Assembly: GCF_003206045.1 (NCBI RefSeq)
Contig: NZ_PZJM01000004.1
Location: 750,310 to 811,871 of the forward strand
Length of the DNA stretch: 61,562 bases
Source of the DNA: Salinicola lusitanus
Lineage (GTDB): Bacteria > Pseudomonadota > Gammaproteobacteria > Pseudomonadales > Halomonadaceae
Direction: 5' to 3'
In this document: positions 18,492-28,100 of the stretch, piece after piece
How positions within the stretch are numbered: the first letter of the stretch is position 1
Layout: each line of letters begins with the position of its first letter
The notes under the pieces: generated by a model
Seen by the model: only the letters and a program-made list of their open reading frames with translations
Told to the model about the DNA's origin: nothing
Database searches by the model: none
Translations under genes and position numbers: made by a program

Positions 18492-19739
18492 TTGAGCACG
18501 ACACGCAAACACTTTCTTCTGTTACAGGGTGTCTGCTCACCTTTTTTCGACCGGCTCGGCGCGCGATTGCAGGACGCCGGGCACTCGGTGGTCAAGGTCA
18601 ACTTCACCGTCGGCGACAGCGTCTACTGGAGTCAGAAGAATACCTACGCCTATCGCGGGCAGGCCAAGGACATTCCCGAATACCTCTCCGGTATCTGGGA
18701 CCGCCACGAGATCACCGATCAGGTCGTCTTCGGCGACCGCCGCCCCGTCCACCGTCGCGCCATCCTCGCCGCCAGGCGCCGAGGCATTCGCAACCACGTG
18801 TTCGAGGAGGGCTACTTTCGGCCCTACTGGGTGACGCTGGAGCGCGAGGGCGTGAATGCGCACTCCCTGTTGCCCCGGGACCCCGACTGGTATCGCGAGG
18901 CCGGCAAGCGCTTGCCCAGCGCCGGCCGCCCCCAGTCCTTCCCCAACCAGTTCCACATGCGGGCACGCCACGACGTGCTCTACCACCTGGCCGGCGTCGC
19001 CAACCCGTTCCTGCATCCCCACTACCGTAACCACGCCCTGGTGACCGCCCCGGTGGAGTACGCCGGCTTCCTGCTGCGCAAGGTCCGCATGCCCTACCTG
19101 AAGCGCCGGGACGAGCAGCGAGTCAACGCGCTGATGGCCTCCGGGCGTCCGTTCTATCTGCTGCCACTGCAGTTGAAGAGCGATGCCCAGATCCGCTACC
19201 ACTCGGACTACAAGAACATGCAGGAGGTGATCGGGAAGGTCGCCGCCTCCTTTGCCTACCATGCACCGCGAGATGCCCTGCTGGTGATCAAGAACCATCC
19301 GCTCGACATGGGCCTCGCCCAGTACGCGCGGCTGATCAAGGTGCTGTCCCACGAGTACGACCTGGCCGACCGCCTGGTCTATCTCGAGGGAGGAAGCCTC
19401 GAGGCACTGCTCAAGCACGCCAGCGGCCTGGTCACGGTCAACAGCACTGCCGGCAACGTCTCGCTGGGCTTCGGCTGTCCGACCCACACCCTGGCCTCGC
19501 CGATCTACGACATGGCGGGGTTGACGCATCAGGGCACGCTGGACGATTTCTGGCACAATACGCCCGCCCCGGAAGCGGAGCTCTTTCGGGCCTATCGACG
19601 AACCGTCGCCCAGACGGTCCAGATCAATGGCGGGTTTTACTGCCGCCCAGGGATCGAGCTAGCCTCGGAGAACGCCCTGCACGCGCTGCAGCGAGAACGC
19701 TCTCCGCTGCAACAACTCATGGATGAGATCGCATCATGA
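18492..19739 (+). CDS. kpsS: Capsule beta-Kdo transferase KpsS (TTG start)
   Basis: A 415-residue partner of KpsC that adds the first Kdo to the lipid acceptor. I place the start at TTG 18492 (reading STTRKHFLLLQGVCSPFF), one base after the kpsC stop, because AAAAGG lies at a suitable distance and the protein then begins like KpsS. The ATG 26 codons upstream would overlap kpsC heavily. LLLQGVCSPFFDRL, HVFEEGYFRPYW and VKNHPLDMG-like segments (IKNHPLDMG) match the family. Its stop overlaps the next start as ATGA. It corresponds to WcbO in the Burkholderia-type arrangement. Confidence 0.9.
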   Translation: MSTTRKHFLLLQGVCSPFFDRLGARLQDAGHSVVKVNFTVGDSVYWSQKNTYAYRGQAKDIPEYLSGIWDRHEITDQVVFGDRRPVHRRAILAARRRGIRNHVFEEGYFRPYWVTLEREGVNAHSLLPRDPDWYREAGKRLPSAGRPQSFPNQFHMRARHDVLYHLAGVANPFLHPHYRNHALVTAPVEYAGFLLRKVRMPYLKRRDEQRVNALMASGRPFYLLPLQLKSDAQIRYHSDYKNMQEVIGKVAASFAYHAPRDALLVIKNHPLDMGLAQYARLIKVLSHEYDLADRLVYLEGGSLEALLKHASGLVTVNSTAGNVSLGFGCPTHTLASPIYDMAGLTHQGTLDDFWHNTPAPEAELFRAYRRTVAQTVQINGGFYCRPGIELASENALHALQRERSPLQQLMDEIAS

Positions 19740-20518
19740 CCCGAATCGTCATTACCGGTGCCACCGGCGCCATCGGCCAGGCGCTCGCCGCCGGCTATGC
19801 CAGGCCCGGCAACCGGCTGGTGCTGCATGGCCGCCAGCACGAGGTGCTCGAGTCGCTGGCCGCCGACTGTCGCGGCGCCGGGGCCAAGGTCGAATGCAGT
19901 CGCGTCGACCTGGGCGACGACGAGGCGCTGTTCGCGTGGCTGGCGTCGCTGTGCGATCCCGCGCCGCCGGAGATCGTCATCATCAACGCCGGCATCAACA
20001 TCAACATCGGCGAAGACGGTAGCGGCGAGCAGTGGGAAGACGCCAGTCGCCTGCTGGAGATCAACCTGCGCGTACCGATGGCGATGGGCAACTTCCTCGG
20101 CAAGCGCATGCGTGCGGCCGGCCGCGGCCAGCTGGTACTGATGAGTTCGCTCGCCGCCTATCACGGCCTGCCGGTCACTCCGAGCTACAGCGCCAGCAAG
20201 GCCGGGGTGAAAGCCTACGGGGAGGCACTTCGCGGCTGGCTGGCACCTCACGGCGTCGGCGTCACCGTCGTCATGCCGGGCTATGTCAGCTCGAAGATGT
20301 GTCACGAGATGCCCGGTCCCAAGCCGTTCTTGTGGCAACCCGAGCGTGCCGCCCGGGTCATCTCCCGGGGCATCGAGAAGGATCGCGCCCGAATCAGCTT
20401 CCCGTTTCCGCTCGACTTCGGCTGCTGGTGGCTGGCCGTGCTGCCGGCCGCGATCTCGCAGCGCCTGGTCAAATGGTTCGGCTACCACATCGACCCGGAC
20501 CACGGAGCCAAGCGATGA
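19736..20518 (+). CDS. Short-chain dehydrogenase/ketoreductase (WcbP-like)
   Basis: A 260-residue classical SDR. NAD(P) motif GATGAIG (8-14), INAG (83-86), N110, catalytic S137/S138 and Y151-x3-K155 are all in place. A hydrophobic C-terminal segment (CWWLAVLPAAI, about 230-240) followed by basic residues suggests membrane contact, as in 3-ketosphinganine reductases. The gene lies between kpsS and the LtaS-like gene with ATGA overlaps on both sides, in one operon with a polyketide synthase and an oxoamine synthase. I infer that it reduces the 3-keto group of the lipid that the latter two make. The substrate is not shown by the sequence itself; a sugar substrate remains possible. Confidence 0.85.
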   Translation: MTRIVITGATGAIGQALAAGYARPGNRLVLHGRQHEVLESLAADCRGAGAKVECSRVDLGDDEALFAWLASLCDPAPPEIVIINAGININIGEDGSGEQWEDASRLLEINLRVPMAMGNFLGKRMRAAGRGQLVLMSSLAAYHGLPVTPSYSASKAGVKAYGEALRGWLAPHGVGVTVVMPGYVSSKMCHEMPGPKPFLWQPERAARVISRGIEKDRARISFPFPLDFGCWWLAVLPAAISQRLVKWFGYHIDPDHGAKR

Positions 20519-22074
20519 GTCATGGATTCTGGAACGGGTTCTGGGCCGCGGTGGCGTCGCTGGTCGTCACCAGCCTGTTCGAACTGCTGCTCAAACCGCG
20601 TCCGCAGCCGTTGTGGCAGCGGGCACCGGCGGCAGTGGCCGTCCACCTGGCCACTGCCACGCTCCATTTCGCGTTCTGGCTGCTGGTGGTACAGCGCCCC
20701 TGGTTCGCGCTGGTGATCGCCGCCTCGCTGCAGATGGTGATCATCCAGGTCAACAACACCAAGTCGACCTCCCTGCGCGAGCCTTTCCTGTGTCAGGACT
20801 TCGAATACTTCGTCGATGCGGTTCGCCACCCCCGGCTCTACATCCCCTTCTTCGGCATCGGCCTGACCATCGCGGCCAGCCTGGCCGGCGCCATCGCCAT
20901 CGCCATCGGCTTCTGGCTGGAGCCTTCGCTCTACGGCCATGCCGACGCCCCGTGGTCGCTGCTGGGCACGCTGGTGCTGGTCGCCGCAGCCACGGCCACG
21001 CTGGTCTGGCAGTTGCCCCGGCTACCCGCCTGCACGCTGGAGCCCAACGACGACCTGGTCCGGCTCGGCCTCTACCCCTATCTATGGGCCTATGGCCGCC
21101 TGACCCGGCTGCCCATCGATCGCCAGGAGAACGATGGCGCCTTCGCCCTGCCGGCCGATCTCGACCCGGGAGAGCTCGATCCCACCACGCTGCCGAACGT
21201 GGTGCTGGTCCAGAGCGAATCGTTCTTCGACCCCCGCGACTGGCACCCGGCCATTCGCCGCGAGCTGCTGGGCAGCTACGACGCGCTCGTGGCCGAGGCG
21301 GTGCAGGCCGGCCGTTTCGACGTGCCCGCCTGGGGCGCCAACACCGTGCGCACCGAGTGCGCGGTACTGACGGGATTCACGCCGTCCCGGCTGGGTGTCC
21401 ATCGCTTCAATCCCTACCACCAGCTATCGAAGCTGCCGGTCAACAATTTGGCCGGCGCGCTCAAGCGGCTGGGCTACCGGACGGTCTGCATCCACCCCTA
21501 CCCCGCCAGCTTCTATCTGCGTGACCGGGTCTATCCCAACCTGGGCTTCGATACCTTCGTGGATATCGCCGACTTCGACATCGCCGAGCGCGACGGCCAG
21601 TACACCGGCGATCTGGCACTGGCGGAACGGGTGCGAACGCGGCTGGCGGAGGCCGATGAGAAACCGCTGTTCATTTTCGTGATCAGCATGGAGAATCACG
21701 GCCCGCTCCACCTGGAGACCGCGGATCCGGCCGTCGCCGAACGCTGGGTCGAGGGCGGCGTTACCGACGGTTGCGAAGAGCTGACGGTTTATCTGAGGCA
21801 TCTACGCAACACCGATAGTATGCTGGAGCGACTCAGGGACTCTCTCGACCAGGGCGGACGACCCGGGATTCTGGGTTTCTACGGAGATCACGTGCCGATC
21901 ATGCCGAAAGTCTACGCACGGCACGGCGAGCCGGATGGTTTCACGAACTATTTCATCTGGCGGACCGCGCCCCGTTCGGGGGATAACGTGCGGATGACGC
22001 TCCCAGCCGATAAGCTGGGAACAACAATCTACGACAGGATTATCGACCACGCTGGAAAGCGCGGTGCGAATTGA
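20515..22074 (+). CDS. LtaS/sulfatase-fold membrane enzyme (WcbQ-like), probable phospho-group transferase
   Basis: A 519-residue protein with about five hydrophobic segments in residues 8-165 followed by an alkaline-phosphatase-superfamily domain. Metal and nucleophile motifs of the MdoB/LtaS type are visible: LVQSESFFD (E235), GANTVRTE (T277 as likely nucleophile), ISMENHGP (H395) and FYGDHVP (D458-H459). LtaS-type enzymes move phosphoglycerol or phosphoethanolamine from phospholipids onto an acceptor outside the inner membrane; sulfatase activity is the other option. The ATGA overlap with the SDR and its place before the polyketide synthase suggest it modifies the headgroup of the lipid made here. 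The family is solid, the acceptor is inference. Confidence 0.85.
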   Translation: MSHGFWNGFWAAVASLVVTSLFELLLKPRPQPLWQRAPAAVAVHLATATLHFAFWLLVVQRPWFALVIAASLQMVIIQVNNTKSTSLREPFLCQDFEYFVDAVRHPRLYIPFFGIGLTIAASLAGAIAIAIGFWLEPSLYGHADAPWSLLGTLVLVAAATATLVWQLPRLPACTLEPNDDLVRLGLYPYLWAYGRLTRLPIDRQENDGAFALPADLDPGELDPTTLPNVVLVQSESFFDPRDWHPAIRRELLGSYDALVAEAVQAGRFDVPAWGANTVRTECAVLTGFTPSRLGVHRFNPYHQLSKLPVNNLAGALKRLGYRTVCIHPYPASFYLRDRVYPNLGFDTFVDIADFDIAERDGQYTGDLALAERVRTRLAEADEKPLFIFVISMENHGPLHLETADPAVAERWVEGGVTDGCEELTVYLRHLRNTDSMLERLRDSLDQGGRPGILGFYGDHVPIMPKVYARHGEPDGFTNYFIWRTAPRSGDNVRMTLPADKLGTTIYDRIIDHAGKRGAN

Positions 22075-22100
22075 GAAAGGCGTAGCCCGTGCTACGAAGC

Positions 22101-22106
22101 AAGGAG
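22101..22106 (+). promoter_or_regulatory. Strong ribosome binding site of the polyketide synthase
   Basis: AAGGAG, 5 bases before ATG 22112, decides the start over an in-frame ATG at 22064 that overlaps the previous gene. Confidence 0.75.
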
Positions 22107-22111
22107 TCCCA

Positions 22112-25100
22112 ATGACCAAACGCGTTGCCATCATCGGCGCGGCTCACCGGTTCCCGAGCGCACCGACATCACAACGTTTCTGGCAAGCGCTCAAGACCGG
22201 CGAAGACCTCGTCACCACGGTCGCAGACGACCGTTGGGGCCTGGAAGCCTATCGCCACCCGGACAAGCAGCACCCCGGCACCAGCTACACCTTCGCCGCC
22301 GGCAGTCTCGGCGACATCTCCGGCTTCGACGCCGCCTTCTTCGGCATCTCGCCGCGGGAAGCCGCCCAGATGGACCCGCAGCAGCGGCTCCTGCTGGAGA
22401 TGACCTGGGAAGCCATGGAAGACGCCGGCATCCCGCCGCAGACACTGCGCGGCAGCCAGTGTGGCGTGTTCCTCGGCATCGCCAGCCTCGACTACTCCTA
22501 CCGCATGGCCGACGACATGTCGGCAATCGACACCTCGACGGCGACCGGCAATACCTCGAGCATCGCCTCGAACCGCATCTCCTACGTGTTCGACCTGCAT
22601 GGCCCGAGCATGTCGATGGATACCGCCTGCTCCTCCTCGCTGGTCGCCTTCCACCAGGCGTGCCAGTCGATCCGCAGCGGCGAGACCGATATCGCGCTGG
22701 CCGGCGGCATCAGCCTCCACCTGCACCCGTTCGGCTTCATCATCTTCTCCAAGGCGAGCATGCTCTCGCCCACCGGACGCTGCCAGGTATTCGACGAATC
22801 CGGCGACGGTTACGTGCGCTCCGAGGGTGGCGGGGTCTTCCTGCTCAAGGATTACGACAAGGCGGTCGAGGATGGCGACCGCATCCTGGCGGTCGTCGCC
22901 GGCAGTGGCGTCAACACCGACGGTTTCAAGAAGGGCCTGACGGTGCCCAACCCCGACGCCCAGGTCGCATTGATGACCCAGACCCTGGATCGGGCCGGCC
23001 TCACCCCGGACGATCTCGACTACCTCGAGGCCCACGGCACCGGTACCGCCGTCGGTGACCCGCTGGAGACCCGCGCCATCGGCGCGGCGATCGGTCAGCT
23101 GCGCCAGACGCCGCTGCCGATCGGCTCGGTCAAGAGCAACCTCGGCCACCTGGAAACCGCTTCCGGCATCGCCGGGCTGGCCAAGGCGCTCTATGCGCTG
23201 CGCGAGCGCGAGGTGCCTGCCACCATCGGCATTCGCAAGGTCAATCCGCGCATCGACCTGAAGGGCTGGAACCTCGACATCGTCGACCAGCCGCGCAAGC
23301 TGAAGGCCGAGGGTCAACTCACCATCGGTATCAACTCCTTCGGCTTCGGCGGCGCCAACGCCCACGTCATCCTGCAGTCGCCGCTGGAAACGCCTCCGGC
23401 AGAAAGCGTCGAGACGCCCACGCGGCGACTGCCGCTCTGCCTGAGCGCGCGTAGCCCGGAAGCGCTGCGCGAGTTCGCCGCACGCCTCAGCGACAACCTC
23501 ACGGCTGGCGACGTCTCGCTCTATGACGCCGCCTACAGCCTGGTCTTCCGCCGCGAGCGGCATCATCACGCCGCGGTGCTGCTGAGCGACAGCGCCGCCG
23601 ACGCGATCACCCGCCTGGACGCTCTGGCCGCCGCCGAAAGCGTGCCCGGCGCCGCCCTCGGCGAGCGCGTCGATACCGGCTACGGGCCGGTGTTCGTCTA
23701 CGACGGCAACGGCTGCCAGTGGACGGCGATGGGTCGCACCCTGCTGCAGGAGTCCCCGGTCTTCGCTGCCGCCGTCGACGAGGTCGACGCCCTGTTCGCG
23801 AAGCACGCCGACTTCTCGCTGCGGGCCGAACTCGATGGCACCAACCAGCAGGCAGCGGCGGAAGGGATCGATCGCCTGGCCCTCACCGAGATCGCCCAGC
23901 CCGCGCTGTTCGCGCTGCAGGTCGGCGTGACCCGGCTGCTCGAATCCGAGGGCGTGCGCCCCGCCGCCGTCACCGGCCACAGCGTGGGTGAAGTCGCCGC
24001 GGCCTGGGCCTGCGGGGCGCTCAGCCTGGCCGACGCCGTCAGCGTCATCTACTACCGCAGTGCCGGCCAGGGCCGCACCCGTGGCAGTGGCGAAATGACC
24101 GCCGTCGGCCTCGGCGCCGAAGCCATGCAGCGCTGGCTGGAGGACCCGGCTCACGCGGAGATCGTCATCGCTGGCGTCAACGGTCCCAAGGGCGTCACCC
24201 TGGCAGGCCCGGCGGCGGCGCTGGAACGCCTGGAAGCGGCGCTTTCCGCCGAGCGGATCTTCGCCAAGCGCCTGGCGCTGGACTACGCCTTCCACAGCCC
24301 GGCCATGGACCCGATCCGCGACGAGGTCATCGACGCCCTCTCGCACCTGAAGCCTTCCGCCGCCCGGATACCGTTCATCTCGACCGTGGCCGGCAAGTCG
24401 CTGGACGGCCGTGAACTGGGCGCCGAGTACTGGTGGCTCAACATCCGCGAACCGGTGCAGTTCGCGCCGGCGGTGGATGCCTTGATCGAAGCAGGCGCGC
24501 GCGCCTTCGTCGAGATCGGCCCCCAGCCGATCCTGCGCCGCTACCTGAGCGACGCCCTCTCCGCACAGTCGGTCACCGGCAGCGTCATCCCCACGTTGAG
24601 TCGCGATCACGACGACGCCACCGCCATGGAAGCCAGCCTCGCGGCGTTGCTGGTCAGCGGTGCCGTCTCGGCCGAGGCGTGGTTCCCGGTGACCGGCCGC
24701 TTCGTCGACCTGCCGCGTTATCCATGGCAGCGCGAACGGTACTGGGTCAAGACCACCGGCGACTCCCAGGGCCTGATGGGACGCCACTACGAACACCCGC
24801 TGCTGGGTTATCGCCTGGCCCGCCAGGGGATGGCGTGGGAGAGCCAGCTCGATACCCGCCGCCTGCCCTGGCTGGCCGATCACCGCGTCGGCGACGCCAC
24901 CGTCTTTCCGGGGGCGGGCTTTGCCGAACTGGCACTGGCCGCCGCAGCGGCGGCCAAGGCATCGCCGGTGCTCGATATCGAGGCGCTGGAAATTCTCGGT
25001 CCGCTGCTGCTCGACGCCGCCCACGGCAAGAAGCTGCAGCTGGAGATCCAGGATGCCGACGGCACCTTGACCATGAAGAGTCGCGAGCCGGCCAGCGAAG

Positions 25101-28100
25101 ACGCCTGGACGCTCAACGCCCGCGCCCGGATCACCGCGCAGACCCGCGGTCTGCTGCTGACGCGACGTGGCTCGCCGCTGCCCGACCGGGCGGCGGACTT
25201 CACTCGCGAGCAGCATCTGGCGATGGCCGCTCATGTCGGGCTCGAGTACGGGCCGGGCTTCCAGGCGATCAGCGAAGTCTGGATCGAAGACGACCGGGCG
25301 CTGGGTCGCATCGACCTGCCCGCCGCCATTGCCGAGGACCAGCGCGACTGCCTGCTGGCCCCGGGCATCCTCGACAGCGCCTTCCAGCTGTTCATTCCGC
25401 TGTTGGCCGACGAGCTCGCCAAGGCGGGCGGACTGGCCTTCGTGCCGGTGCGCCTCGAACGGCTGCAGCTACGGGTCGATGCCGCGCCGCCGGCCTGGAT
25501 GGAAGTACGCCTTACCAGCCGCGCACCGCATTCACTTTGCGCCGACGTGGCCCTGTTCGATGCCAACGGCAACGCCGTGGCCGTGGTCGAAGGCGCTCGC
25601 TTCAAGGCGGCCCGCCTGCGCCACACGGTGCAGCATCGACTCAGCTATCTCGACCACCGCCTGGTTCCGGCACCCCGCGAAGCGGCCATGCTGCCGCTGG
25701 ACGAGACCACCGCCGAGCTGGCCCTGGCGCAACTGGTCGACAACTATCGCAGCGTCACCGACAGCCGCTACGGTGACGAGGTGGAGCCGCTGCTGGAAAC
25801 CCTGGTCTCGGCGTTTCTCGACGAGGCACTGCGCAGCCACGCCGACGGCGACGGGCAGCTGCTGGCGGGTCACTTCGACGCCGGCGCGAACGACGTCCGC
25901 CAGCGCCGCCAGGCGCTGGTCGAACTGGCGCTTGCCATCGGCATCGTGACCGAAACACCGGCTGGCTGGCAGCTACAGGAAGCGCCGGAGATCGACGCGG
26001 CGACGGTCTGGAACCTGCTGATCCGGGACTATCCGGACTACGCCGCGCTGACTCACAGCATCGGTCGCTTCGGCCTGCACCTGACGGACTGGCTCGAAGC
26101 GCGTCTCGACGTCGCCTCGCTGGGTCTGGATGCCCCCCGCCTGACGCGGCTGGTGCAGACCGCCGTCGGCGAGCGCGGCTGGCACGCCTTGGCAGATACC
26201 TGGCTGGCCCAGTACGCCATGTCGCTCGAGCTGCTGCCGCCCCACCAGCGGCTGGTGATGCTCGAAGCCTCGGCGCTGCGCCCGCAGCTCGGCGAGCGAC
26301 TGATGGGCGGATTGAGCGGCGACCGCGCCGAGTATCGCTTCGTCGCCCTGCGCGACAGCGCACTGAATGAAGCCGAGTCGCTGGCGGAACACGACCCCCG
26401 GGTCGAGCTGCTGACGGTTGACGCCGCTATCCCCGCGATCGGTGCCAATGTCGCGCTGGTCACGCTGGATGGTACCCAGGACGAGATCGATGCGCTGCTG
26501 CAGTGGTTGCCGGGACAACTGGCGGACGACGCCCAGATCGCGCTGCTGGCGCTGGGCGACACCGACTGGCAGTCGTTCCTGTCACTGGCGGTGACGACCG
26601 AGTCACGCCCCGCCGATCTCGAGACGACCCGACAACGCCTGGAGACACTGGGCTACCGTCAGCTCGAGCGCCACACGCTGGAGAACGACCAGGGCGGCCT
26701 GCAGTTGCTGACCGCCCAGGCCCCGCTGCCCGCCACCACCGCAGCGGCGGAGTCCGGCGGCGACCGCGACGACTCGGCTGATGATGAGGCCCAGTGGCTG
26801 GTGATCAGCGACGACAACGCCCAGTGGCTGGCTGCGAAGCTCGTCAGCCGCTTCCAGACCCTGGGCCAGGCCGTCCATCACCTGGCCGGCAGCGAGCTGG
26901 CGCCCCGGGAACTGCTGCCGCTGGCGCTGGAGTCCTTTACACCGACCCAGATCGTCGACCTGCGCGGCCTGGCCAACGCGGCCGAGGATCGCTGCGTGCT
27001 GGCCGCCCAATGGCTTCAGACGCTGGAGTCGGCGGAATGCGACGCCGCCCTGTGGTGGCTCACGCTCGGCGTGGGCGCGCACTTTTCTACGCTGTCCGGG
27101 GCCACAGCCAATTCGCTCTCACTGCCCGGGGCCGCAGTCAACTCGATCTCACTGCCCGGGGCCGCTACCGACCCGGCCTCGCGATCTGACGCGTCCGGGC
27201 AGTCCAGGCTGCCCGAAGACGCAGCGCAACGGTCCAGGCTGCCCGAAGATGCAGCGCATCGGTCCAAGCTGCCCGAAGACGCAGCGCTTTGGGGCTTCGG
27301 CCGGTCGCTGCAGAACGAGGCCGGTAGCCGCCAGGTCCGGCTACTGGACCTGCCGCTGTCGAGCCGCGACTCGCTGTCGAGCGAGCTGCTGGATGCGCTG
27401 CTGTTCGAACTGAGCGTGCCGGATGCGGAAACCGAGATCGTGCTCGATGCCGACGGCCAGCGCTGGGTTCCCCGTCTCGGCCTGGCGCCGGCACCGGGTA
27501 CCGGCACCAGCGAGACGCAGCCCGAGCATGATCGCGCCGTCAGCCTGGGCTTCGAGCTGCCGGGGCAACTGCGTCATCTGCGCTGGCAGCCCCACGACCT
27601 TCCCGCGCCGCAGCCCGGCCAGGTCGAGATCGCGGTCAAGGCCACCGGCCTCAACTTCCGCGACGTGATGTATGCGCTCGGCCTGCTCTCCGACGAGGCG
27701 ATCGAGAACGGCTTCGCCGGACCGACCCTGGGCCTGGAGTTTGCCGGGGAAGTCGTCAGCGTCGGCGATCCGAACGGGTCGCTGCGTCCAGGCGATGCCG
27801 TGGTCGGCTTCGGCCCGGCGAGCTTCAGCGACCGGCTGATCGCCGACGTCAACGCAGTGGCGCCGATCCCCGCCGAGATCGGCTATGCCGCCGCGGCAAC
27901 GATCCCGACCACCTTCTTCACCGTCTACTACTCGCTCAAGCACCTGGCCCGCGTGCAGCCCGGCGAGCGGCTGCTGATCCACGGCGCCGCCGGCGGCGTC
28001 GGCCTGGCGGCGATCCAGGTCGGTCGCTGGCTGGGCGCGGAGATCTACGCCACCGTCGGCTCGCCGGAGAAGCAGGACTTCCTGCGCCTGATGGGCGTCG

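Noticed and set aside
22169-25234. A 1021-codon open frame antisense to the polyketide synthase
   Set aside because: It is opposite a gene with clear KS, AT and DH motifs, has no ribosome site or family features, and its composition is what high-GC antisense frames give.
24433-25776. A 447-codon frame overlapping the polyketide synthase on the same strand
   Set aside because: It lies in another frame of a continuous AT-DH coding region and is rich in Arg, Pro and Gly as typical shadow frames are.
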